From positions 1 to 13,757 of the forward strand of contig JAAYZO010000530.1 of the NCBI GenBank assembly GCA_012514865.1: a DNA stretch of 13,757 nucleotides, written 5' to 3'. Both the position numbers and the translations under genes were made by a program. Positions 1 through 6,767 of the stretch are shown one piece after another (the stretch's first letter is position 1; each line of letters begins with the position of its first letter). Below the pieces are notes generated by a model that saw only the letters and a program-made list of their open reading frames with translations, had not been told where the DNA came from and made no database searches. This stretch comes from Lentisphaerota bacterium (GTDB lineage Bacteria > Verrucomicrobiota > Lentisphaeria > Oligosphaerales > JAFGRS01).

Positions 1-1
1 C

Positions 2-1990
2 CCGGCCTTCTCGAGCCGTGCTGTCTTTCTGCTTGGCAGGGAAGGCGCGGTCTACCTGCCGCGGACCATTTCGCACGCGTGGAAGGACTGCGCCATCGGC
101 CTGCAGGCGTTGGCGCCGGACCGGGTGACGCGGGTGGCCATGCCATCGCGTCCGACGTCTCCGGGTGACACGACGGACGCTCTCGGGGTGCGCACGGTGG
201 TCTCGGCCTCCGAGTTCACGCTGGGCTGTGTGGAGCCGGCGTCGGGCATACCGACGCTGGGCCGCATCGCGGCCACGACGGTTCTCTATGCGGTTCTGGG
301 TGTGGGTCTTCTGCTGGCCGCCTTTCGTCTTTCGGGGGCGCATGTCTGGCGTTGGGACGAAGCGGCGGCGGCGCGTCGGGAGCGCCAGTCGCACTGTTTT
401 GCGGCGTTGCTCGAGCAGTGGCCGGAGTCGATCCTGCTGGCCGACACGCAGGGCCGCGTGCTGGAGGCCAACCGCGCCTTCCTCGAGCAGCGCGGCGAGG
501 TGCCCGGGTCGCTGCGCGGCCAGGCGGTGCGGGCGCTCCTGGGCGAGGTTGCTGACGCGGCTGACCGCGGTGTTCTGACGCGGGCGCTGCAGGGCCGCCA
601 GCCCTGGTTCGGGCGGCTGCGGCAGGGTCGTGCCGACGGCGGCACGCTGACCACGGAGACGGCCGTCCTGCCGGTGGCCGGGCGCCTGAGCGGTGCGCCC
701 GAGGCGGTGCTGGTGATGCAGCGCGACATCAGCACCGAGGTGCAGGTCGCCGAGCGCCTGCGCCAGGCCCAGAAGATGGAGGCCGTCGGGGTGCTGACCG
801 ACGGCATTGCGCACGACTTCAACAACCTCCTCACCGTCATCCAGGGCAACTGCGCGTTGCTGCTCGGTGCCGGCGACGCGCTGGACGCCTACGCCCGCGA
901 CAGCATCGAAGAGATCCTGCGGGCCTGCGACCGGGCCGCGGGCATGACCCGCCGGCTCCTCTCCTTCAGCCGGCGCAAGGGCATCGAGCTGGAGGTCGTC
1001 GATCTCAACGAGGTGGTGAGCAGCACCGAGAAGATGCTGTCGCGGCTGATTCGGGAGAATGTCGATATGACCCTGATTCTGGCCGATCAGCCGGTGATGG
1101 TCAAGGCCGATGTCGCGCAGCTTGAGCAGGTTGTGATCAACCTCACGGTGAACGCCCGCGACGCGATGCCGCGGGGCGGTCGGCTGACGGTCCGGGTCGG
1201 CCGGCGTCTGGTGACGACGCGGGCGGTCGGCGCCAATCTGGAGGAGGGCGACTACGCCGTGCTGGTGGTCGAGGACACGGGCCACGGCATGGACGAGGTC
1301 ACGCGTCGGCGCATCTTCGAGCCCTTCTTCACGACCAAGGGCGAGCTGGAGGGCACCGGCCTTGGGCTGACCACGGTGCAGAGCATCGCCAAGGCGCACG
1401 GCGGTGATGTCACGGTACAGAGCCAGGTCGGCCTGGGGACGGTCTTCACGGTCTGGCTGCCCCTGCACCTGGCGGCCCTTGGCAGTCTGGGCGCGGGTGA
1501 GGAGACAGTCCTGAGCCTGGACGACGACGTCCTGCCGGCGCCGGCACCGGTGCCGCGTCTGCCGCGTCCGGCCGGCTCTCAGCAGGGCATCCTGGTGCTC
1601 GACGACGAGGAGTCGGTTCTGCGCATGATCGAGCGCGGGCTGACCCTGCATGGCTACCGCGTCTACCCGGCGCGCACCGACGTCGAGCTGCTGGTGGCCT
1701 GGGAGAATCACCGTCACGAGGTCGACCTTCTGGTCACCGACATTGTCATGCCGGGCATGAGCGGTGTGGAGGTCGCGCAGCGTCTGCGTCAGGACCGTCC
1801 GGATCTGAAGGTCGTGACGATCTCGGCCTACGCCGACTCGGTGGTGAGCAACCTGGGCGGTGGCCGTGACGACATGGCCTTCCTGCAGAAGCCCTTCACG
1901 GCCGACGCCCTGGTGGCGCAGGTCAGCCTGCTGCTGGACGGCAGTGAGACCGGCGCGGCTGCCGCCCTCGCGTCGTCGTCGCAGTCTTGA
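2..1990 (+). CDS. Hybrid sensor histidine kinase with C-terminal receiver (5' partial)
   Basis: The frame is open to the left edge of the window, so the true start is outside. A TTG at 110 can be read as a start, but coding-like sequence precedes it. In order: the end of an extracytoplasmic sensor region, a membrane segment (about 272-328, TTVLYAVLGVGLLLAAF), a PAS-like domain (about 395-740), a DHp helix with the H-box GIAHDFNNLL (phospho-accepting His codon 812-814), and an ATPase domain with N-box (NLTVNARDAMP), G1 (EDTGHGM), F-box (FEPFFTT) and G2 (GTGLGL). A CheY-like receiver follows (about 1580-1950); its phospho-acceptor Asp is at 1739-1741 in the motif TDIVMPGMSG, with the conserved Lys in QKPF. 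The protein should autophosphorylate on His and relay to its own Asp. No HPt protein or separate response regulator lies in the window, so output and signal are unknown. Family assignment is firm; pathway is not. Confidence 0.93.
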   Translation, partial: PAFSSRAVFLLGREGAVYLPRTISHAWKDCAIGLQALAPDRVTRVAMPSRPTSPGDTTDALGVRTVVSASEFTLGCVEPASGIPTLGRIAATTVLYAVLGVGLLLAAFRLSGAHVWRWDEAAAARRERQSHCFAALLEQWPESILLADTQGRVLEANRAFLEQRGEVPGSLRGQAVRALLGEVADAADRGVLTRALQGRQPWFGRLRQGRADGGTLTTETAVLPVAGRLSGAPEAVLVMQRDISTEVQVAERLRQAQKMEAVGVLTDGIAHDFNNLLTVIQGNCALLLGAGDALDAYARDSIEEILRACDRAAGMTRRLLSFSRRKGIELEVVDLNEVVSSTEKMLSRLIRENVDMTLILADQPVMVKADVAQLEQVVINLTVNARDAMPRGGRLTVRVGRRLVTTRAVGANLEEGDYAVLVVEDTGHGMDEVTRRRIFEPFFTTKGELEGTGLGLTTVQSIAKAHGGDVTVQSQVGLGTVFTVWLPLHLAALGSLGAGEETVLSLDDDVLPAPAPVPRLPRPAGSQQGILVLDDEESVLRMIERGLTLHGYRVYPARTDVELLVAWENHRHEVDLLVTDIVMPGMSGVEVAQRLRQDRPDLKVVTISAYADSVVSNLGGGRDDMAFLQKPFTADALVAQVSLLLDGSETGAAAALASSSQS

Positions 1991-2089
1991 TTTTCGGGGG
2001 CCTTCCCGTATGGTTGTGCGCAGGCGGGTCCCGGCGCCAGGGCGCGGCTGGGGGGACGCCATGGCGGAGTGCACCGGGGCGTATCACGT

Positions 2090-3010
2090 ATGGCCGACCT
2101 CACTGTCAATCTGGCCGGACTGACCTTGCGCAATCCGGTCATCACCGCCTCGGGCACCTTCGGGTACGTGCACGAGTATGCCGACTTCGTGCCGCTGGAG
2201 CGTCTGGGCGGGGTGACGGTGAAGGGCGTCTCGCCGTTCCCGTCGCCGGGCAATCCGACGCCGCGGACCGCCGAGGTGTTCGGCGGCATGCTCAACGCCA
2301 TCGGGCTGCAGAACCCCGGCATCGAGGCCTTCATCCACGACCCGCACTACCTGCCCTACCTGCGGCAGGTGCCGACCGCGGTGATCGTCAACATCTGGGG
2401 GCGCAGCGTCGATGACTACGTCGAGGTGGCGCGCCGGCTCGAGGAGGAGCGCCAGGGCCTGGCGGCCCTCGAGATCAATATCTCCTGCCCGAACATCAAG
2501 GAGGGCGGCATCGCCTTCGGTACCGACCTCGCTGCCGCCGCCCGCGTCGTCGGGGCGGTGCGCCGGGTCACCGGCCTGCCGCTGATCACCAAGCTCAGCC
2601 CCAACGTCACCCGCATCGGCGACTTCGCGCGCTGCGTCGTCGACGCCGGTTCGGACATCGTGTCGCTGATCAACACCATGCCGGCCATGGCCATCGATAT
2701 CGAGACGCGCCGGCCGCGCCTGGCCAACGTCACCGGCGGCCTCAGCGGTCCGGCCCTCAAGCCGCTGGCCGTGCGTCTGGTCTACGAGGCCCGCCGGGCC
2801 GTCAGCGTCCCGATCATCGGCATGGGCGGCATCAGCAGCGCCGCCGACGCCATCGAGTTCATCCTCGCCGGCGCCAACGCCGTCGGGGTCGGCACCGCCA
2901 TCTTCAGCGACCCCGGCTGCCTGGTGCGCCTGATCGACGGCCTCGATGAGTACCTCGAACGCCATGGCATCGCCCGCATCGCCGACCTGGTCGGGGCCGT
3001 CGAGATCTGA
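2090..3010 (+). CDS. pyrD: Dihydroorotate dehydrogenase, class 1B catalytic subunit
   Basis: This 306-residue FMN enzyme oxidises dihydroorotate to orotate, the fourth step of de novo pyrimidine synthesis, in the cytoplasm. Visible family motifs are ASGTFG (residues 20-25), the FMN-contacting Lys45 in TVKGVS, NAIGLQNPG, NISCPN with Cys133 as the class 1 catalytic base, TKLSPN with Lys168, SLINT, GGLSGPALKP, and the phosphate-binding IGMGGI and GTAIF. Class 1B is favoured by SCPNIKEGGIAFG and by the Cys base; class 2 enzymes use Ser and have an N-terminal membrane extension, absent here. ATG 2090 is chosen over the upstream GTG at 2069 because MADLTVNLAGLTLRNPV is the normal family N-terminus; a weak GGGG lies 11 nt upstream. 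Class 1B enzymes normally work with PyrK, an FAD/2Fe-2S electron-transfer subunit, often encoded next door. None is present here. The 99-bp gap from the kinase suggests co-directional rather than tightly coupled expression. Confidence 0.95.
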   Translation: MADLTVNLAGLTLRNPVITASGTFGYVHEYADFVPLERLGGVTVKGVSPFPSPGNPTPRTAEVFGGMLNAIGLQNPGIEAFIHDPHYLPYLRQVPTAVIVNIWGRSVDDYVEVARRLEEERQGLAALEINISCPNIKEGGIAFGTDLAAAARVVGAVRRVTGLPLITKLSPNVTRIGDFARCVVDAGSDIVSLINTMPAMAIDIETRRPRLANVTGGLSGPALKPLAVRLVYEARRAVSVPIIGMGGISSAADAIEFILAGANAVGVGTAIFSDPGCLVRLIDGLDEYLERHGIARIADLVGAVEI

Positions 3011-3129
3011 AACGCGCCTCTCGTCACGCCGTCCATCGGCAGGAAAACGCCGGGAGTATGGACAGGACTGTATAAAAAACGACAGGTCCGCACCGTTTTG
3101 CCGTCGAGCGGGGTGCGTCTCGGTGTGCA

Positions 3130-3147
3130 GACGCTATAGTAGGCGTC
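3130..3147 (+). promoter_or_regulatory. Possible promoter/operator ahead of the export operon
   Basis: The 224-bp gap between pyrD and the outer-membrane protein gene is the only long plus-strand gap before the operon and is locally AT-richer than its surroundings, including TATAAAAAAC at 3071-3080. At 3135-3140 there is a good -10-like TATAGT lying in the loop of a 5-bp inverted repeat (GACGC at 3130-3134, GCGTC at 3143-3147), which could be a regulator site overlapping a promoter. No convincing -35 hexamer is seen at the right spacing. Speculative. Confidence 0.3.
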
Positions 3148-3234
3148 ATTCAGGCGGCGTGTCCCGCGGGAGCCGATCCGGCAGGGCGCAGGGCCAAGGA
3201 GTTGCAGCGGTCGGCAGGTGGAACGTCGCCAGCC

Positions 3235-4698
3235 ATGATGTTGCTTTGCAGGTTGCTCCGACATAGCGCGGTGCTTGTCACCCTCACGGTGCTGGCCGGG
3301 TGGATGCCGTGTGTACAGGCGGCGGACAACGCCGAGCTGGCGGCGTTGCTGGGTCGTGCCCTGAGTGCGAATCCGCGGGTGCTGGCGGCGCGTCATCAGG
3401 TCGAGCAGGCCCTGGACCGTCACGAGGAGCTCCTCGGCTTTTTCGATCCGCGGCTGTATGCGGCCGGCGGCAAGGCCGAGCGCTCGCGTGGGGTTCCCGG
3501 CGGCAGCGGCTGGACGGCCCTGACGACGAACGCCCACGAGGTCATGGCCGGCATCGAGGTGCCGGTGCGTCCGGGCGCCTACCTGAGTGCCGGCGCGGCG
3601 GAGCGGTTCCTCTTTGACGGCGGCGACTACGACCACCTCTACCAGACCCTCCTCGGCGTCCGCCTGCGCGTGCCGCTCTGGCGTGATCGCGGTTTCGCGC
3701 AGCACGACCTGGCGCGGGCGCGGGCGCTGGCCGACTACAACGGCGCGGTCAGCGACCTGATCACGGTCATGCAGACGGTGCGTCGCGAGGTCGAGAAGGC
3801 CTACATCGATGCCTACGCCACCCTGGCCTCGCAGGAGGTCTCCAAGCGTGCCCTGGAGCGCTTTCAGGTGCTGCTCGACCAGGCCCGCGAGCTGTCGCGG
3901 CTGAAGGTGGTGCCGGCCTACCAGGTCTTCCCGACCGAGATGGAGATCGCCCTGCGTCTGGAGGAGGAGGAGCAGGCGCGTCAGGTGCATGTGAACAGCC
4001 TGATCGCCCTGCAGAAGACGATTGGTGACGGCCAGCCGGTGGCGCTGGCGTACGGCCCGGAGCACCTGGTGGAGATTGCCACCGGCCTGGGTGATCTCCT
4101 GCCGGTGGACACCGACGACGCCCTGCAGCGTCGCGGCAGTTTCCTGCGGTTGCTGAACCACATCGAGGCGGCGCGTGCCGAGCTGGCGCTGGCCTTGGAC
4201 GACCGCCAGCCGGACCTGTCGCTGAACGCCGCGCTGACGGTCCGCGGCGAGTCGGCCGATCAGCCCCTGGGCTGGCGGTCGCACCGTGACGACGAGCTTC
4301 TGGGCGGCGAGGTGGTGGTGGTCTGGGAGCGTCCCTTGCAGTATCGTGCTGTCGACAGCCGCGTCAGTCGTCTGCGGGGTCGTGTGGCCGAGCTGAAGGA
4401 GCATCTGCAGACCGAGCGCACGGCGCTGCTGGCCGAGGTTCAGAGTGCCATGGAGGCGTACACCTCGCTGAGCGGCCGTCTGCGGCTGCTGGAGCAGGCT
4501 AAGGACGCGGCCCGGCAGACGGTGTCGGCGGAAGACGAGCGTTTTCGTCTCGGCGAGGGCACCAGCCGGAATGCCCTCGATGCGCAGAAGGACCTGACGA
4601 CGGTTCTGAACCGGCAAGCCAGCGCCGCGGCAGCGATTCTGCGGGCCCTGGCGGACTACCATTACGCCGCGGGGTATGCGGACGTCGCGGCGCCCTGA
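3235..4698 (+). CDS. TolC-type outer-membrane efflux protein
   Basis: A 487-residue outer-membrane channel protein of the OEP/TolC family, expected to form a trimeric beta-barrel plus periplasmic alpha-helical tunnel and to receive substrate from the inner-membrane exporter encoded downstream. The start is set at ATG 3235 (ATG 3238 is equally possible): AGGTGG at 3216-3221 lies 13 nt upstream, and this start gives a clean signal peptide (positive RLLRH, hydrophobic core, cleavage after CVQA, about residue 29). A TTG at 3202 extends the frame but has AAGGAG directly abutting it, leaving no spacer. The mature protein shows ALSANPRVLAARHQVEQA, an OEP-like N-terminal helix, then strand-like segments (FFDPRLYAAGG; VRLRVPLW) and long helices rich in Glu, Arg, Leu and Ala. 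The internal duplication typical of TolC is plausible but not proven by eye. It is the first gene of the export operon. Confidence 0.88.
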   Translation: MMLLCRLLRHSAVLVTLTVLAGWMPCVQAADNAELAALLGRALSANPRVLAARHQVEQALDRHEELLGFFDPRLYAAGGKAERSRGVPGGSGWTALTTNAHEVMAGIEVPVRPGAYLSAGAAERFLFDGGDYDHLYQTLLGVRLRVPLWRDRGFAQHDLARARALADYNGAVSDLITVMQTVRREVEKAYIDAYATLASQEVSKRALERFQVLLDQARELSRLKVVPAYQVFPTEMEIALRLEEEEQARQVHVNSLIALQKTIGDGQPVALAYGPEHLVEIATGLGDLLPVDTDDALQRRGSFLRLLNHIEAARAELALALDDRQPDLSLNAALTVRGESADQPLGWRSHRDDELLGGEVVVVWERPLQYRAVDSRVSRLRGRVAELKEHLQTERTALLAEVQSAMEAYTSLSGRLRLLEQAKDAARQTVSAEDERFRLGEGTSRNALDAQKDLTTVLNRQASAAAAILRALADYHYAAGYADVAAP

Positions 4699-4712
4699 GA
4701 CGGTGCGGCCGC

Positions 4713-4730
4713 GCGGGGGGCCTACCCCGC
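4713..4730 (+). promoter_or_regulatory. GC-rich intercistronic stem-loop
   Basis: In the 45-bp gap between the outer-membrane protein gene and the cysteine-rich gene, GCGGGG (4713-4718) pairs perfectly with CCCCGC (4725-4730) around a 6-nt loop. It ends one base before the GAGG ribosome-binding site (4732-4735). There is no T-run, so it is unlikely to be a full intrinsic terminator. It could tune expression or mRNA stability between the first and second genes. Confidence 0.4.
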
Positions 4731-4743
4731 CGAGGACAGAGCC

Positions 4744-5556
4744 ATGGCCTGGTTATTTGACCGATGGAAGAAGCCGCGCGAGGCCGGGCTCGGTGAGGAG
4801 ACTCCCGAGCCCCTGCGCTCGAAGCTCCTGCAGGAGGAACAGCAGGAGAATCTGCAGTTGGACATCTTCGTCCTCGAGGACGAGGACGGCTCCCGCGAGC
4901 AGCGTCTGGCGCGCGTGGCCGAGAAGGAGGTCCAGAGCGCCGCGGAAGACTCGATCAAGAAGCTGCACGTCATCAAGATGGGGCGCTGTCCGGTCTGCGG
5001 GGCGCATCTGAGTCAGCACCTCTTTGCGAGCATCTGTGAGACCTGCGGCTGGCACGACTACGAGGTGCCGCGCACCGGTCCGGTGCGGGTGCATCTGCGT
5101 CATAACGACCGCGTCGTCGAGGGCGACCGCTGCTACATCGTCAAGACGGGGGCCTGTCTGGTGATCCGCGACGACGTCGTGGTGGCGCGTCTGCCGCGCG
5201 AGGCCTACGACTATGTCGAGTATGTCTGGACCGAAGACGAGATTGACCAGCGCCACAAGCAGGTCGTCGACCGCATGCAGATCAGTTGCGGCTGGTGCGG
5301 CGATCCGGCCGACCCCGACAAGGACGGCTTCCATATGGTCCACGTCGCCTTCGGCGGCGTCCAGGAGCGCTACTGCTTCTGCTCGGACGACTGCTACGAG
5401 GCCTTCCGCAAGATGTACCCGGCGCGGGTGCACCGGAACTGCTACGAGCGCGACTGCAGCGACTGCAACCTGTGTGTGAAGCGCTACAGCAGCGAGGCCG
5501 AGGGCATTCGGATGCTGGCCAAAGACTTCCTGAGCATGCGTAAGAAGAGCAAGTAA
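4744..5556 (+). CDS. Cysteine-rich putative zinc-binding protein embedded in the export operon
   Basis: I do not recognise this 270-residue protein as a named family. It has no signal peptide or membrane segment and should be cytoplasmic. An acidic, Glu/Gln-rich N-terminal stretch (about 18-72), probably helical, is followed by a C-x2-C-x12-C-x2-C zinc-ribbon or rubredoxin-like knuckle (Cys82, 85, 98, 101; CPVCG and CETCGW). A beta-rich segment follows (about 112-160, Cys130 and Cys138). Next is a C-x2-C pair (Cys182, 185), then YCFCSDDCYEAF (Cys211, 213, 217), which resembles the treble-clef TRASH/MYM-type FCS finger. Last is a C-x4-C-x2-C-x2-C cluster (Cys233, 238, 241, 244) that could hold zinc or an Fe-S centre, and a basic C-terminus. 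Fifteen cysteines are unusual for a cytosolic protein. GAGG lies 8 nt before the ATG. Its position between genes for the outer-membrane channel and the adaptor implies a role in the same process: substrate maturation, metal or redox sensing, or assembly. None of these is shown by the sequence. Confidence 0.85.
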   Translation: MAWLFDRWKKPREAGLGEETPEPLRSKLLQEEQQENLQLDIFVLEDEDGSREQRLARVAEKEVQSAAEDSIKKLHVIKMGRCPVCGAHLSQHLFASICETCGWHDYEVPRTGPVRVHLRHNDRVVEGDRCYIVKTGACLVIRDDVVVARLPREAYDYVEYVWTEDEIDQRHKQVVDRMQISCGWCGDPADPDKDGFHMVHVAFGGVQERYCFCSDDCYEAFRKMYPARVHRNCYERDCSDCNLCVKRYSSEAEGIRMLAKDFLSMRKKSK

Positions 5557-5618
5557 CTGTTCCGGCGGCCGGGCCGGTCCGGCGGCGTGGCGGGGGTGAC
5601 GGCGGCGGCGGCCGGGGC

Positions 5619-5623
5619 AGGAG
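5619..5623 (+). promoter_or_regulatory. Ribosome-binding site that decides the adaptor start
   Basis: AGGAG directly abuts an in-frame ATG at 5624, leaving no spacer, but sits 9 nt before the next in-frame ATG at 5633. The start is therefore taken as 5633, trimming three residues. Confidence 0.6.
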
Positions 5624-5632
5624 ATGAGGTCC

Positions 5633-6742
5633 ATGGGAGACTACCGTACGACGATGGGTGAAGAGAAGCCGGTGCCGCCGCGGGCGGCGCGGCGCCGGCG
5701 GCTGTACTGGATTCTGGCGGTGCTGCTGGTGCTCGGGGGGCTGATCTACGGCGGCATTGCCATCAAGGTCGACCGCTACATCACGGCGGCTGGCTATGTC
5801 ACCACCGAGGAGTACGCCGAGGTCCGCCCGGCCATGGCCGGTGCGGTGGCCGAGATCCTGGTATCGAGCGGCGACCGCGTGGCCAGGGGCGACGTCCTGG
5901 TCCGCCTCGACGCCGAGCAGGAGCGCGCCGCCTTGGAGGAGGCGCGTCGGCGCGTTCAGAAGATGGAGGTCGACCTGAGCCGGCGGCGCACCGAACTCGA
6001 GACCGTGGTCGAGCGCAGCCGCCTGGCCATCGAGGAGCAGAAGCGCAACCACAAGGACGCCATCGACATCGCGCGGCTGCAGTTGCGCGATGCTCAGACC
6101 AAGCTGGCGCGCACCCGCGAGCTGGTCGAGCGCGGCCTGAAGGCCGGCAGCGCCCTCGAGGACGACAAGCTCAAAGAGGAGCTGGTGCAGACGCAGCTCG
6201 CCAGTCTGCTGGCGAAGGACCTGACCGTCTACGACAGCCTCCTGGAGCGCGACCGGGCCGCCCACGTCACCGAGCTGCGCGGCATGGAGGCCGAGATCAG
6301 CGCCTTGGAGGACGTGGTCCGGCGCTACGAGGCCCAGCTCAAGGCCAAGGAGGTCCGCGCCCCGATCGACGGGCAGGTCCTGCGTTACGAGTTCGTCATC
6401 GGCGAGCTGGTCCGGCCCGAGACGGTCCTCTACGAGATCTTCGGCGGCGATGCCCAGGTGCTGAAGCTGCGCGTCGCCGAGCGCCACGCCGCCCGCGTTG
6501 CCACCGGTCAGCGCTACCGCGCCCTGCTGTCGTCGTACCGCGGCCTGCAGCGGGTCTACTTCCGGGGCAAGGTCGAGTACCTCCGCCACGTCATTCAGAA
6601 CGAGGCGCAGACGACCTACCGGGTGGCCTACTGCAGCTTCGACCCCGGCGAGTACGTGATTCCGCCCGGCACCACGGCGGAGGCGCGTCTCTACTACGGC
6701 CGCTCGTGCCTCTGGTTCTACCTCTTCAACATCGACATCTGA
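5633..6742 (+). CDS. HlyD-type membrane fusion (periplasmic adaptor) protein
   Basis: A 369-residue inner-membrane-anchored adaptor that should bridge the ABC exporter and the TolC-type channel. After a short basic cytoplasmic tail (RAARRRR) comes a single membrane helix (about residues 24-44, WILAVLLVLGGLIYGGIAI). The first half of a barrel-sandwich (lipoyl-like) domain follows (about 62-97, with GAVAEILVSSGDRV). A long heptad-like coiled-coil hairpin (about 98-238) is rich in Glu, Arg, Lys and Leu, and the second lipoyl half contains VRAPIDGQVL (about 241-268). A beta-barrel region (about 272-355) ends in an unusually aromatic tail, CLWFYLFNIDI. This order is the classic HlyD/MFP layout. 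It follows the cysteine-rich gene by 76 bp and precedes the first ABC gene by 25 bp, so it is almost certainly cotranscribed with both. Confidence 0.9.
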   Translation: MGDYRTTMGEEKPVPPRAARRRRLYWILAVLLVLGGLIYGGIAIKVDRYITAAGYVTTEEYAEVRPAMAGAVAEILVSSGDRVARGDVLVRLDAEQERAALEEARRRVQKMEVDLSRRRTELETVVERSRLAIEEQKRNHKDAIDIARLQLRDAQTKLARTRELVERGLKAGSALEDDKLKEELVQTQLASLLAKDLTVYDSLLERDRAAHVTELRGMEAEISALEDVVRRYEAQLKAKEVRAPIDGQVLRYEFVIGELVRPETVLYEIFGGDAQVLKLRVAERHAARVATGQRYRALLSSYRGLQRVYFRGKVEYLRHVIQNEAQTTYRVAYCSFDPGEYVIPPGTTAEARLYYGRSCLWFYLFNIDI

Positions 6743-6767
6743 CCGCAGCCGGAAGGGGTGCCGGCGC

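Noticed and set aside
110..112. TTG 110 as the true start of the histidine kinase
   Set aside because: The frame stays open to the window edge, and the residues before the membrane helix look like part of a periplasmic sensor domain, so the gene is more likely cut by the window.
3202..3234. TTG start for the outer-membrane protein
   Set aside because: The AAGGAG abuts the TTG with no spacer, and the signal peptide begins properly at ATG 3235 or 3238.
3011..3234. Small peptide cargo gene hidden ahead of the export operon
   Set aside because: The only ATG frame (3058) stops after five codons. The other open frame (2946-3266) overlaps pyrD and the signal-peptide region and lacks a double-glycine leader.
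2782..4662. A 626-codon minus-strand open frame opposite pyrD and the outer-membrane protein gene
   Set aside because: It is antisense to two clear gene families and has the Gln/Arg/His-rich composition of a reverse-frame shadow in GC-rich DNA. The same applies to the long minus-strand frames at 5282-6769 and 6726-8495.
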